Source: Methanomicrobiales archaeon
GTDB taxonomy: Archaea; Halobacteriota; Methanomicrobia; Methanomicrobiales; Methanospirillaceae
DNA: 12,994 nt
Assembly (NCBI GenBank): GCA_012520015.1
Contig: JAAYPD010000448.1
Location: forward strand, 1 to 12,994
Reading direction: 5' to 3'
Below, in pieces: positions 5,904 through 12,635 of this stretch. The notes under the pieces are model-generated. The model saw only the letters and a program-made list of their open reading frames with translations, did no database searches and was not told the DNA's origin. The position numbers were made by a program, and so were the translations under genes. Numbering within the stretch: the first letter of the stretch is position 1; every line of letters begins with the position of its first letter.

Positions 5904-6154
5904 TTAATTCTTCTGCTCCTGATCGTGTTACTCGATCAGACCCGAAAACAACCACGGTTCAGACAAATAAGCCTAAATTCGAAGTCGATGCTGTAACAGC
6001 ATCCAACCCCAAGTCAGCCACGATTCTGGTCAACACACCCGGACAGTCAAAGGAGTATGTGGTGATACCACCGAAGAAGCTGAAACCAAGGCCTACACCC
6101 TCTCCTTCCTACGTCCGACAGTCGTACCGAAGACTCCCGGTTGGTTGTGTGTGA
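5897..6154 (+). CDS. Hypothetical Thr/Pro/Lys-rich small protein
   Basis: About 85 residues from ATG 5897 (MEVNSSAPDRV); in-frame starts at 5879 and 5873 would add 6 to 8 residues but would overlap the zinc-ribbon remnant. The body is polar and low in hydrophobics (TTTVQTNKPKFEVDAV, TILVNTPGQSKEYVVIPPKK), ending in a Pro- and Arg-rich tail (PRPTPSPSYVRQSYRRL). There is no membrane segment or signal peptide, and I do not recognise the family. Codon choice looks like real coding sequence. Its TGA is separated by one base from the ATG of the next gene, so the two are probably translated together. The 5' end may be truncated, because the start lies at the apparent junction near 5900 and no ribosome binding site is seen. 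Confidence 0.5.
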   Translation: MEVNSSAPDRVTRSDPKTTTVQTNKPKFEVDAVTASNPKSATILVNTPGQSKEYVVIPPKKLKPRPTPSPSYVRQSYRRLPVGCV

Positions 6155-6155
6155 G

Positions 6156-6383
6156 ATGGTAGCCATAGAGATTGATACCGATGACCTTGAGAACATAATC
6201 GGCACTCTGACCGATGCTATAACCAACCTGGCCGAGAAGGTTTCAGGCTTGACAGACCTTCTGGAGAATATGGAGGATGAACGTGAGTGTGTCTCAAACG
6301 CGGTGAGCGACTTGCAGACTGCGATAGAGTCCCTACCAGATTGTATCGCTGATGGATTATCATCTGACGAGGTGCAGGAATGA
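6156..6383 (+). CDS. Small acidic coiled-coil protein
   Basis: 75 residues from ATG 6156: MVAIEIDTDDLENIIGTL, then a long amphipathic stretch with a heptad-like pattern (LTDAITNLAEKVSGLTDLLE, then SNAVSDLQTAIESLP) and an acidic end (LSSDEVQE). It is predicted to be mostly helical and to form a coiled-coil oligomer; net charge is strongly negative. A TTG at 6141 would extend it by five residues, but the ATG directly after the upstream TGA is the better choice. The stop TGA overlaps an ATG at 6380, the start of the next, broken ORF. Neighbours suggest a cluster of small structural or accessory proteins from an integrated element; no function can be named. Confidence 0.65.
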   Translation: MVAIEIDTDDLENIIGTLTDAITNLAEKVSGLTDLLENMEDERECVSNAVSDLQTAIESLPDCIADGLSSDEVQE

Positions 6384-6557
6384 ATACCATTCTACACAGG
6401 ACCATACAAGGATACCCCTGAAAACGAGCTTCTCATCAGAGCTCTGCAAGACTATATATCAGCCCAGAAAACGCTCCTGACAATCTCTGGCGAGGTGATT
6501 GCGTCGATCAATTCCCTGGCCGATGTCGTTGAAAAACTCTACCCTCCTTTTGCATGA
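6380..6557 (+). pseudogene. Small helical protein gene with a frameshift at the start codon
   Basis: A clean ribosome binding site GAGGTG (6369-6374) lies 5 nt before ATG 6380, but that frame stops after 13 codons. One frame over, directly after the upstream TGA, 57 codons are open to TGA 6557: IPFYTGPYKDTPENELLIRA, then LQDYISAQKTLLTISGEV and IASINSLADVVEKLYPPFA. If one A of ATGAATACC were absent, ATG would join this frame as MIPFYTG and would keep the ATGA overlap with the gene before it. I read it as a one-base insertion, or a sequencing error, or less likely translation from ATA. The product would be about 58 residues and helical, similar in style to the upstream coiled-coil protein. Confidence 0.55.
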
Positions 6558-6576
6558 AAAACTTTTTTCATTGGTC

Positions 6577-6608
6577 AGGCTTGAGGCGAAGCCTCATAAG
6601 GGGTTTTT
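6577..6608 (+). terminator. Hairpin followed by T run
   Basis: AGGCTT/AAGCCT (6577-6582 with 6589-6594) and the alternative TGAGGC/GCCTCA (6582-6587 with 6591-6596) are overlapping stems, followed by GGGG and TTTTT (6604-6608). It lies 20 nt after the last small ORF and before the TPR genes, the right place to end the 5897-6557 transcript. Confidence 0.5.
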
Positions 6609-6653
6609 AGCAGGGGGTGCGAAATGTAAATTGAAAAAATCAAATCATAAAAG

Positions 6654-6660
6654 TTATATG
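6654..6660 (+). promoter_or_regulatory. TATA box of the first TPR gene
   Basis: TTATATG at 6654-6660 is about 28 nt upstream of ATG 6685. A start point 25 nt downstream would fall within a few bases of the ATG, which has no Shine-Dalgarno, so the mRNA is probably leaderless. Confidence 0.5.
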
Positions 6661-6684
6661 ATTTCCAGATAATATACACTCTCA

Positions 6685-7194
6685 ATGAATAAGCCCACGT
6701 CATCTCAAGTTTATTCAGAAAAAAAAATCAAAAAAGCTCATTTCATCGCATTTTTAATCCTCATAATTGGATGTTCTTATTGCTTACTGCCATGTGAGAA
6801 TGACCAGACATATGATTCATTTTACCAAACAGAGGACTTGTATTTAGATTCATATTTTGGATGTAATTTTAAAGAGACAGGCAAAAATAATGACTTTAAA
6901 AAACCAGGTCCTGATAAATCTGCTGAATACAACAATATAGGATATGAATTATATATCTCTGGGAATAAAGAAGAGGCTTTGAATTACTTTAAAAAGGCAA
7001 AATATGAAGATCCAGATAACCTGGTTGCTCAATCAAATTATGCTTTAGTTACGGGATCTCAGTCTGCTTTATCTGATATTTGTGCCAATAATTCAGAATA
7101 CGGAGCAAAAATTTGCGTGATAAATGCTGAAAACAAATTAATGCAAAATATAGAGAGTGAGAGGATGGAAAAAGCTGATAAGTGGTTCATATGA
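6685..7194 (+). CDS. Membrane-anchored TPR protein
   Basis: 169 residues. A basic N-terminus (KKIKKAH) precedes one membrane segment (residues 19-37, HFIAFLILIIGCSYCLL), which may be a signal anchor. A spacer rich in Asp, Tyr and Asn with several cysteines follows, then one clear tetratricopeptide repeat at about 79-112: EYNNIGYELYISGNKEEALN, then YFKKAKYEDPDN, with the Gly8/Ala20/Pro32-type pattern, and part of a second (LVAQSNYALVTGS). TPRs bind other proteins, so a scaffold role outside the membrane is likely. No enzyme domain is seen. It is 97 nt upstream of a larger TPR protein of the same topology and base composition. Both genes are much richer in A+T than hemD, cbf5 or the acyl-CoA synthetase, suggesting acquisition. 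A ribosome binding site is not visible. Confidence 0.72.
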   Translation: MNKPTSSQVYSEKKIKKAHFIAFLILIIGCSYCLLPCENDQTYDSFYQTEDLYLDSYFGCNFKETGKNNDFKKPGPDKSAEYNNIGYELYISGNKEEALNYFKKAKYEDPDNLVAQSNYALVTGSQSALSDICANNSEYGAKICVINAENKLMQNIESERMEKADKWFI

Positions 7195-7291
7195 GTCTTT
7201 GTAAATGATGTAATTTGTTCAAACCAATTCTGGATATTGTTTATTATTAATAACGATCCTCGAAATATCGCCAAATCATTTTGATTGAGAA

Positions 7292-8836
7292 ATGAAATTC
7301 ATGTTCTATTCTAAATTAATTTCAGGAAAAATATCCATTTCTCTCATTATTTTTTTCACACTTACTACTGTAACTGTTACTGGATCGCTTTCAGAAGATT
7401 TAGCAATGCAAGGAATTATTTTTGAAAAGGCTGGAGATTATGAAAGGGCTCTTGAATGTTATCGTCAGGCGTCAGCCAATGCTCAAAGCCACGTTTACAA
7501 ATATGATCAGATGAAGATGAGTCTGGAATATGAATTGGGGCAATACTCAGATGCTGAACAGACAAAAAAGATAATTAATAAAAAAACCAGTGGTGATGAA
7601 AATTGTTATAAGGGTTTGGAATTTCATGGGACATTTGCTAATGGGATAAAATTACTTAACTCTAACAAATATGATGAGGCGATAGAAAAGTTCAAAAAAG
7701 CTTTGGATTACTGTCCATTAGATACCGATACGCAAATTTTGATAGGATATTTGATAGCAAAAAAAGAGAATAATGAAGTTGCATTGAAATATCTTGATAA
7801 CCAGAAACTCATAAGCGGTATACTATGGAAGCAGAAAGGTGACCTGCTAAAAGATATGCTTCGAATCGAAGAAGCAAAAATTGCATATCAGGAAGCACTT
7901 AGAAGGGATCCGGGATTGGAAGAGGCTGAAAAAGCTTTGAATGTTCTTAATAATGAACAACAAGAACCTTCAAGAATCATAACTACTCCCACCCCAGGGA
8001 CAAAACATCATTCAATTAATAATGAAAAACAGTTTAAAACCAGCACACCTTTATCTCCAGATAATGAGAAAAATGAAAAAAATCCTGACTCTTCCTCGGA
8101 TCAACGAAAACCGGTACAAATCGCTCACAATACTAAAGAAGAATTTAAGGTTATTCCTTTTCGTGAAAATTTTGATGATATTTCCATTCCTTCCATATCC
8201 GTTGAATGGAATCAAAAAGGCGTGGAAGCATATAATCAGGCAAATATAACTCATGCAATCAACTGCTTTGATAATGCATTAGATACTTATCCCCAATATG
8301 CAACTGCATGGAAAAATATTGGACTGGCTTATGCAAAAAATGAACAGTATATTGATTCAATTAAGACATACTTATTTGTAATCCGCACTATTGATGCCTC
8401 TGATGCAGGAGTGTATAACAATCTTGGATATTCATATTACTACTACGCTGATAGTTTTTCTCCGGATGAGAAAAGCACCTTGCTGGCCAGGTCTTTAAAT
8501 TCTTTAAACCTTGCTTTAAATTACGTTGAAAACTCTGAAGAAATTTCCATCATTACTGATAACATTAATGTAGTAGAGAGAAAAAGAGAAAAATTAATTG
8601 TTTCGGAAAAGATTAATGAGAAAGTTGTTGAAAATGTGTATTTAATTCTGGTATTTTCAGGAATTATTTTTACATGTTATATTATCTGGCATGTATTTAA
8701 TTTTTATTTCAATAAAAAAGAACTCGAGAGTAAAGAAGAGTTAATGAGACGCCTTGAAACTGAAGAGAAGATTAGAGAAGCCTTAAAAGAAAAAAACGAA
8801 GTAATACCCATCCCTCAGCTGGTGAAGAAAAAGTAG
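7292..8836 (+). CDS. TPR-repeat protein with signal peptide and C-terminal membrane anchor
   Basis: 514 residues. Residues 1-32 form a signal peptide or anchor (ISGKISISLIIFFTLTTVTV). TPR units are seen at about 35-68 (GIIFEKAGDYERALECYRQA), 112-147 (GIKLLNSNKYDEAIEKFKKA), 175-208 (GDLLKDMLRIEEAKIAYQEA), 307-338 (WNQKGVEAYNQANITHAINC) and 339-372. A hydrophilic, Ser/Thr/Asn/Lys-rich linker (about 220-290) separates the two TPR blocks. Near the C-terminus a membrane helix (448-473, VYLILVFSGIIFTCYIIW) is followed by a charged coiled coil (ELESKEELMRRLETEEKIRE) probably in the cytoplasm. The topology is therefore an extracytoplasmic TPR scaffold tied to a cytoplasmic helix. No catalytic motif is present. 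ATG 7292 is preferred; the ATG four codons later is a weaker alternative. It converges with the epimerase gene 36 nt downstream. Confidence 0.82.
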   Translation: MKFMFYSKLISGKISISLIIFFTLTTVTVTGSLSEDLAMQGIIFEKAGDYERALECYRQASANAQSHVYKYDQMKMSLEYELGQYSDAEQTKKIINKKTSGDENCYKGLEFHGTFANGIKLLNSNKYDEAIEKFKKALDYCPLDTDTQILIGYLIAKKENNEVALKYLDNQKLISGILWKQKGDLLKDMLRIEEAKIAYQEALRRDPGLEEAEKALNVLNNEQQEPSRIITTPTPGTKHHSINNEKQFKTSTPLSPDNEKNEKNPDSSSDQRKPVQIAHNTKEEFKVIPFRENFDDISIPSISVEWNQKGVEAYNQANITHAINCFDNALDTYPQYATAWKNIGLAYAKNEQYIDSIKTYLFVIRTIDASDAGVYNNLGYSYYYYADSFSPDEKSTLLARSLNSLNLALNYVENSEEISIITDNINVVERKREKLIVSEKINEKVVENVYLILVFSGIIFTCYIIWHVFNFYFNKKELESKEELMRRLETEEKIREALKEKNEVIPIPQLVKKK

Positions 8837-8872
8837 AGCATGCATTTATCTGGTTTTTAATTATCTGCTGAC

Positions 8873-9796
8873 TTATTTTTTATTCTGCCCTCTAAACCAA
8901 TCAACCGTCTGTTCTATTCCGGTTCTTACTGTGTACTTTGGTTCATACCCAAAACTCTCCTTTGCTTTTCTGACATCTGCCAGTGAGTCATGAATATCAC
9001 CAGGGCGAGGGGGTTCATACAAAACCGGGACATGAATTCCTACAATATCCATGATCATGGCTGCAAGAGCATTAAGGTCAATTCTATCCTGATATGCAAT
9101 ATTAAATATCCCTTCGACGCTGCTCTCCATGGCCTGGATGTTTGCCAGAACAACATCCTTTACAAATGTAAAATCCCTTGTCTGGCTGCCATCACCATAT
9201 ATAACAGGTGATTCATGCCCCAGGATCTTCGTGATAAATTTCGGTATTACTGCTGCATATTCAGATTGTGGATCCTGTCTGGGTCCAAATACATTAAAAT
9301 ACCTGAGTGAGACTGTCTGTAGCCCATAGAGCTCTGAAAAAACCCGTGCATAATGCTCTCCGGTAAGTTTTGAGATCCCATATGGAGAGAGAGGACTGGG
9401 AATCATCGTCTCATCCTTGGGAAGGACTGGTGTGTCACCATAGATCGAGGAGGATGAGGCACACACTACTTTTCTCACACCAGAGTCTCTGGCTGCAAGG
9501 AGGACATTGAGTGTACCGGTGCAATTAACCTCGTGGGTTGGCAGGGGACTTTTCACCGAACGGGGTACTGATGTGATTGCAGCCTGATGAAAGACTCCGT
9601 CTGCTCCCTTAAAAACCTCCATCAGAAAAGGAAGATCGGTGATAGTTCCTTGTTTAAATTGAACCGGGAAAGATGCAATATTGGACTCTTTACCCGAAAA
9701 CAGGTTATCAATGATGATTATTTCATGGTTCCTTGAGAGTTCCTCCGCAATATGAGAGCCAATAAACCCTGCTCCACCGGTAATAATGTATTTCAT
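8873..9796 (-). CDS. NAD-dependent UDP-sugar 4-epimerase-like protein (extended SDR)
   Basis: 307 residues, full length for the family. The Rossmann motif GGAGFIG is at 7-13 and Asp30, which would bind the NAD ribose, ends the second strand (IIIIDN). Catalytic residues are Ser115/Ser116 region (CASSSSIYG), Tyr139 and Lys143 (SPYGISK). The substrate-binding motif YFNVFGPRQDP (166-176) with following SEYAAVIPKFI is close to UDP-N-acetylhexosamine 4-epimerases of the WbpP/Gne type, so UDP-GlcNAc/UDP-GalNAc is as likely as UDP-glucose/galactose. GDGSQTRDF (201-209) is the usual C-terminal motif. It acts in the cytoplasm to supply sugars for surface glycans or N-glycosylation. Start: ATG 9796 with AGGA 9 nt upstream and a TATA-like TTAAATA at about 9841-9847. 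It is monocistronic, converging with the TPR gene. Confidence 0.92.
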   Translation of the reverse strand: MKYIITGGAGFIGSHIAEELSRNHEIIIIDNLFSGKESNIASFPVQFKQGTITDLPFLMEVFKGADGVFHQAAITSVPRSVKSPLPTHEVNCTGTLNVLLAARDSGVRKVVCASSSSIYGDTPVLPKDETMIPSPLSPYGISKLTGEHYARVFSELYGLQTVSLRYFNVFGPRQDPQSEYAAVIPKFITKILGHESPVIYGDGSQTRDFTFVKDVVLANIQAMESSVEGIFNIAYQDRIDLNALAAMIMDIVGIHVPVLYEPPRPGDIHDSLADVRKAKESFGYEPKYTVRTGIEQTVDWFRGQNKK

Positions 9797-10029
9797 GATG
9801 AACTGTCCTGCATGAGTTATGATTTCAGAATGGATATTAGTATTTAATTTCCCCTCAATTTACGATTATAGTATTGTCACTAATAAAATGTTTTAATTTC
9901 TGTTGTTCTTTGAGGTCACATCAAAAGTGAAATTTCAAAAATATCATGAAATTTTTGCAAGGGTGTGATACGTGAAATAAATGATAACACCTGATATGTC
10001 CTGAAAAATTCTCTATAAAATATGAATAA

Positions 10030-10114
10030 TGCGAGGAGCCGGATTTGAACCGGCGAACCCCTACGGGATTAGGCCCTGAACCTAACGCCTTTGACCTGGC
10101 TCGGCGATCCTCGC
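10030..10114 (-). tRNA. tRNA-Leu(CAG): tRNA-Leu (anticodon CAG)
   Basis: Read on the minus strand, the acceptor stem GCGAGGA (10114-10108) pairs perfectly with TCCTCGC (10037-10031), with discriminator A at 10030 as required for leucine. The anticodon stem TTAGG/CCTAA encloses TTCAGGG, giving anticodon CAG, which reads CUG. A long variable arm (TCCCGTAGGGG) makes it class II, and the T arm is GCCGG-TTCAAAT-CCGGC. There is no intron and no encoded CCA. A TATA-like AAATATA (10131-10137, minus-strand box A) is about 20 nt upstream. Confidence 0.97.
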
Positions 10115-10130
10115 GCAGCAATTTAAAGAA

Positions 10131-10137
10131 AAATATA
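10131..10137 (-). promoter_or_regulatory. TATA box of tRNA-Leu
   Basis: On the minus strand TATATTT occupies 10137-10131, about 20 nt before the tRNA 5' end, with A/T-rich flanks, as is usual for archaeal tRNA promoters. Confidence 0.5.
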
Positions 10138-10236
10138 CTGGTAACTCAATCTGCCCCTGACTTAACCAGAGACATTTGTGCTTATACAGATATGTGTTCT
10201 TCAATAATAAGGATTCGGATTAAATCCGGTAACAAT

Positions 10237-11904
10237 TCATGAATCCTGGTATCTTTGAAGTTCTCTTTCTCTCAATTCCCCACGTTTAATCTTTCCTGAA
10301 AGAGTTTTTGGCAGTTCATCCACAAATTCTATGATACGCGGATACTTGTAAGGTGCGGTAACTCTCTTCACATGTTTCTGGATCTCACGGATGAGCTGAT
10401 CTGATGGTTCATATCCGGCTTTAAGCACAATAAACGCTTTTATGATCATACCGCGAATGGGATCAGGAGATCCTACCACCGCCGACTCCTGGACGGAAGG
10501 ATGTTCCTGAAGGGCGCTTTCAACTTCGAACGGGCCAATACGGTATCCGGAGCTCTTAATAACATCATCATCCCTGCCAACAAACCAGAAATAACCGTCC
10601 TCGTCCATGTAGGCCTTATCACCGGTATAATAAAACCCGTTTTTGAAGACCTCAGCATTTTCTTCAGGGTTATCCAGGTACTCAACAAAAAGGCCGATGG
10701 GCCGTGGGTTAAGATTAATCGCGATCCGTCCTTCTGTCCCCAGGGGTACCGTCTTTCCATCTTCATCATGAAGTTCTATCCTCCAGCCTGGAGAGGGTTT
10801 TCCCATGGAACCTGGTTTATGGGCCATACATGGGAAAGTTGCAATACAGCAGCATGTCTCACTCTGACCATATCCCTCGTAAATCGGAAGATCTGTTTCT
10901 TCCTGCCATATCCTGATAACCTCCGGGTTTAAAGGTTCGCCTGCTGAAATACAGTGGCGAAGGGATCTGAGGTCATATTTTGCAAGGTCAGCAATGATAA
11001 GCATCCGGTATATGGTAGGCGGACAACAGAATGTTGAAATTTCATACTTTTCGATTAATGGAAGCAGTTCGGTGGCCTTAAACTTCCCCCTGGCATCATA
11101 AACAAAGACACATGCACCGACAATCCATTGTCCGAAAATCTTCCCCCATCCGCATTTTGCCCAGCCGGTATCTGATGAGGTAAAATGCAGATCATTACTG
11201 TTTAAATCCTGCCACAGGCGTGCAGTGACAATATGCCCGAGCGGGTGGGAATGGTTATGGAGCACCATCTTTGGCTCGCCGGTTGTGCCTGAGGTAAAAT
11301 AGATGAGCATAGGATCAGTTGCATGAGTCTTTTGTGTAACTGGCATGCTGATGGCAGACCTTGACACCGGTGCAGGATAAAAGAGTTCATACTGGTAACT
11401 TATCCAGTTCTGCAGCTCACCGTCGACGAGCATCCTGTGTTTTAGTGTCGGGCAGAACCGGCAGATCTTTTCGACCTTGTCGGCGTTCTCGATGTCTGTA
11501 ATTATGAACTCAAACTTCCCTGCATTCACCCTGTATTGTAGATCTTTTGCTGTCAGCATGGTCGGTGCCGGGCAAAAGACTGCACCAAGTTTTATAAGGG
11601 CGATTACAAAAACCCACCATTCCGGAACACGGTGAAGCATGAGCATCACCCGGTCTCCTTTTTTCACACCATATTTTATCAGGATGTTTGCGGCTTCCAC
11701 CGAGAGATTTCGCAGATCACGGAAGGTGTATTTTTTTTCGCTGCCATCCTGGCTAACCCATATCATCGCCAGTTTGTTCCGGTCGGTCTCTGCCCATCTG
11801 TCTATCACATCAAATCCAAAATTATAGTATTCCGGAACTTCAATCCTGAATGATTCGACAAACTCATCATATGATGTCATCTGATGAGGGATCTCCTGTT
11901 TCAT
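10237..11904 (-). CDS. AMP-forming medium-chain acyl-CoA synthetase
   Basis: 555 residues, a full-length member of the ANL superfamily. It activates a carboxylic acid with ATP to acyl-AMP and then forms acyl-CoA. Motifs in order: P-loop-like YFTSGTTGEPK (202-212); YEGYGQSET (342-350); YYTGD (425-429); hinge and adenylate motif FWFVGRDDDVIKSSGYRIGP (439-458); and PKTLSGKIKR near the end, with Lys538 as catalytic lysine. SDTGWAKCGWGKIFGQW (244-260) is typical of the medium-chain group rather than acetyl-CoA synthetase, and resembles the characterised Methanosarcina enzyme that acts on branched short/medium acids. The substrate is not fixed by sequence. ATG 11904 lacks a ribosome binding site and lies about 30 nt from a TATA box; ATG 11880 has GGAGATCC upstream and may be the true start (547 residues). 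It is divergent from the TBP gene. Confidence 0.93.
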   Translation of the reverse strand: MKQEIPHQMTSYDEFVESFRIEVPEYYNFGFDVIDRWAETDRNKLAMIWVSQDGSEKKYTFRDLRNLSVEAANILIKYGVKKGDRVMLMLHRVPEWWVFVIALIKLGAVFCPAPTMLTAKDLQYRVNAGKFEFIITDIENADKVEKICRFCPTLKHRMLVDGELQNWISYQYELFYPAPVSRSAISMPVTQKTHATDPMLIYFTSGTTGEPKMVLHNHSHPLGHIVTARLWQDLNSNDLHFTSSDTGWAKCGWGKIFGQWIVGACVFVYDARGKFKATELLPLIEKYEISTFCCPPTIYRMLIIADLAKYDLRSLRHCISAGEPLNPEVIRIWQEETDLPIYEGYGQSETCCCIATFPCMAHKPGSMGKPSPGWRIELHDEDGKTVPLGTEGRIAINLNPRPIGLFVEYLDNPEENAEVFKNGFYYTGDKAYMDEDGYFWFVGRDDDVIKSSGYRIGPFEVESALQEHPSVQESAVVGSPDPIRGMIIKAFIVLKAGYEPSDQLIREIQKHVKRVTAPYKYPRIIEFVDELPKTLSGKIKRGELRERELQRYQDS

Positions 11905-11931
11905 TAGTCCAAGGTTGCGCTTACTGCTTTA

Positions 11932-11940
11932 ATAATATAC
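11932..11940 (-). promoter_or_regulatory. TATA box of the acyl-CoA synthetase gene
   Basis: On the minus strand GTATATTAT occupies 11940-11932. A start point about 25 nt downstream (near 11910) leaves almost no leader for ATG 11904, or roughly 30 nt with a GGAGATC site for ATG 11880. Confidence 0.5.
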
Positions 11941-11991
11941 CATAGAAGAATGGTAAAAGAAAATATCAGCGTTCTTTTCATCTTTTTTTGC

Positions 11992-11999
11992 TAATATAT
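11992..11999 (+). promoter_or_regulatory. TATA box of the TBP gene
   Basis: TAATATAT at 11992-11999 lies 55 nt before ATG 12054. A start point near 12020 would give a leader of about 30 nt. No strong ribosome binding site is seen in it. The gap between this and the opposing promoter at 11932-11940 is about 50 nt. Confidence 0.45.
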
Positions 12000-12053
12000 C
12001 ATGCATTTGGGATTCATGGCCAAATTGAAGGAATTCACCATTAGTATTATGGT

Positions 12054-12632
12054 ATGGAAAACCCCATGATATCTGGAATGGAAGAAAAGCGATATGATAG
12101 CCTGAAGATTGAAAATATTGTTGCGTCCGGGGCTATTGCCGACTCAATAGATTTAGAGGTTATTTCAAAAAATATTGAAGGTTGTGACCTGAATACAAAA
12201 CGATTCCCAGGTGCAGTCTACAGGATTGAAAACCCGAAAATTGCATCACTGATCTTTTCATCAGGAAAAGTTGTCCTCACGGGTATCCGGGATGCCGAAT
12301 CACTTGACAGGGGTCTGCTGCTTATCATTGAAAAGATGAAAAACGCCGGTATTACGTGCTTTGATGAGCCAAGGGTTGCCATCACAAATATCGTCTGTTC
12401 ATATGATATCGGAAACAAGATCAATTTAAATAAAATTGTCATGACCTTAAACCTGGAAAATATCGAATATGAACCTGAACAGTTCCCAGGTCTTGTTTAT
12501 CGTATCAGTGAGCCAAAAATAGTCGCCCTGCTTTTCTCATCCGGAAAGATAATCCTCACCGGGGGAAAGAACATGGAAGACATCAAGAAGGGTCTTGACT
12601 TTCTTGAACAAAAGCTTGGAAGCATTATGTAA
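12054..12632 (+). CDS. tbp: TATA-box-binding protein (TBP)
   Basis: 192 residues made of two direct repeats, about 17-100 and 107-190. TBP binds the TATA box and bends DNA to recruit TFB and RNA polymerase. All four DNA-intercalating phenylalanines are kept: Phe51 (RFPG) and Phe68 (LIFSSGK) in repeat 1, Phe144 (QFPG) and Phe161 (LLFSSGK) in repeat 2. The minor-groove asparagines are Asn21 (ENIVAS) and Asn112 (TNIVCS). Repeat 2 is near canonical (LENIEYEPEQFPGLVYRI); repeat 1 departs more (CDLNTKRFPGAVYRIENPKI). An unusual extension of about 16 residues precedes repeat 1, and the acidic tail common in archaeal TBPs is absent (ends LEQKLGSIM). In-frame ATGs at 12066 and 12078 could be the real start. 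It may be a specialised paralogue. Its stop is 3 nt from that of the convergent helicase gene. Confidence 0.95.
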   Translation: MENPMISGMEEKRYDSLKIENIVASGAIADSIDLEVISKNIEGCDLNTKRFPGAVYRIENPKIASLIFSSGKVVLTGIRDAESLDRGLLLIIEKMKNAGITCFDEPRVAITNIVCSYDIGNKINLNKIVMTLNLENIEYEPEQFPGLVYRISEPKIVALLFSSGKIILTGGKNMEDIKKGLDFLEQKLGSIM

Positions 12633-12635
12633 TTT

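Noticed and set aside
9921..10242. ORFs at 9921-10121 (-) and 10045-10242 (+)
   Set aside because: Both run through tRNA-Leu and are explained by its sequence.
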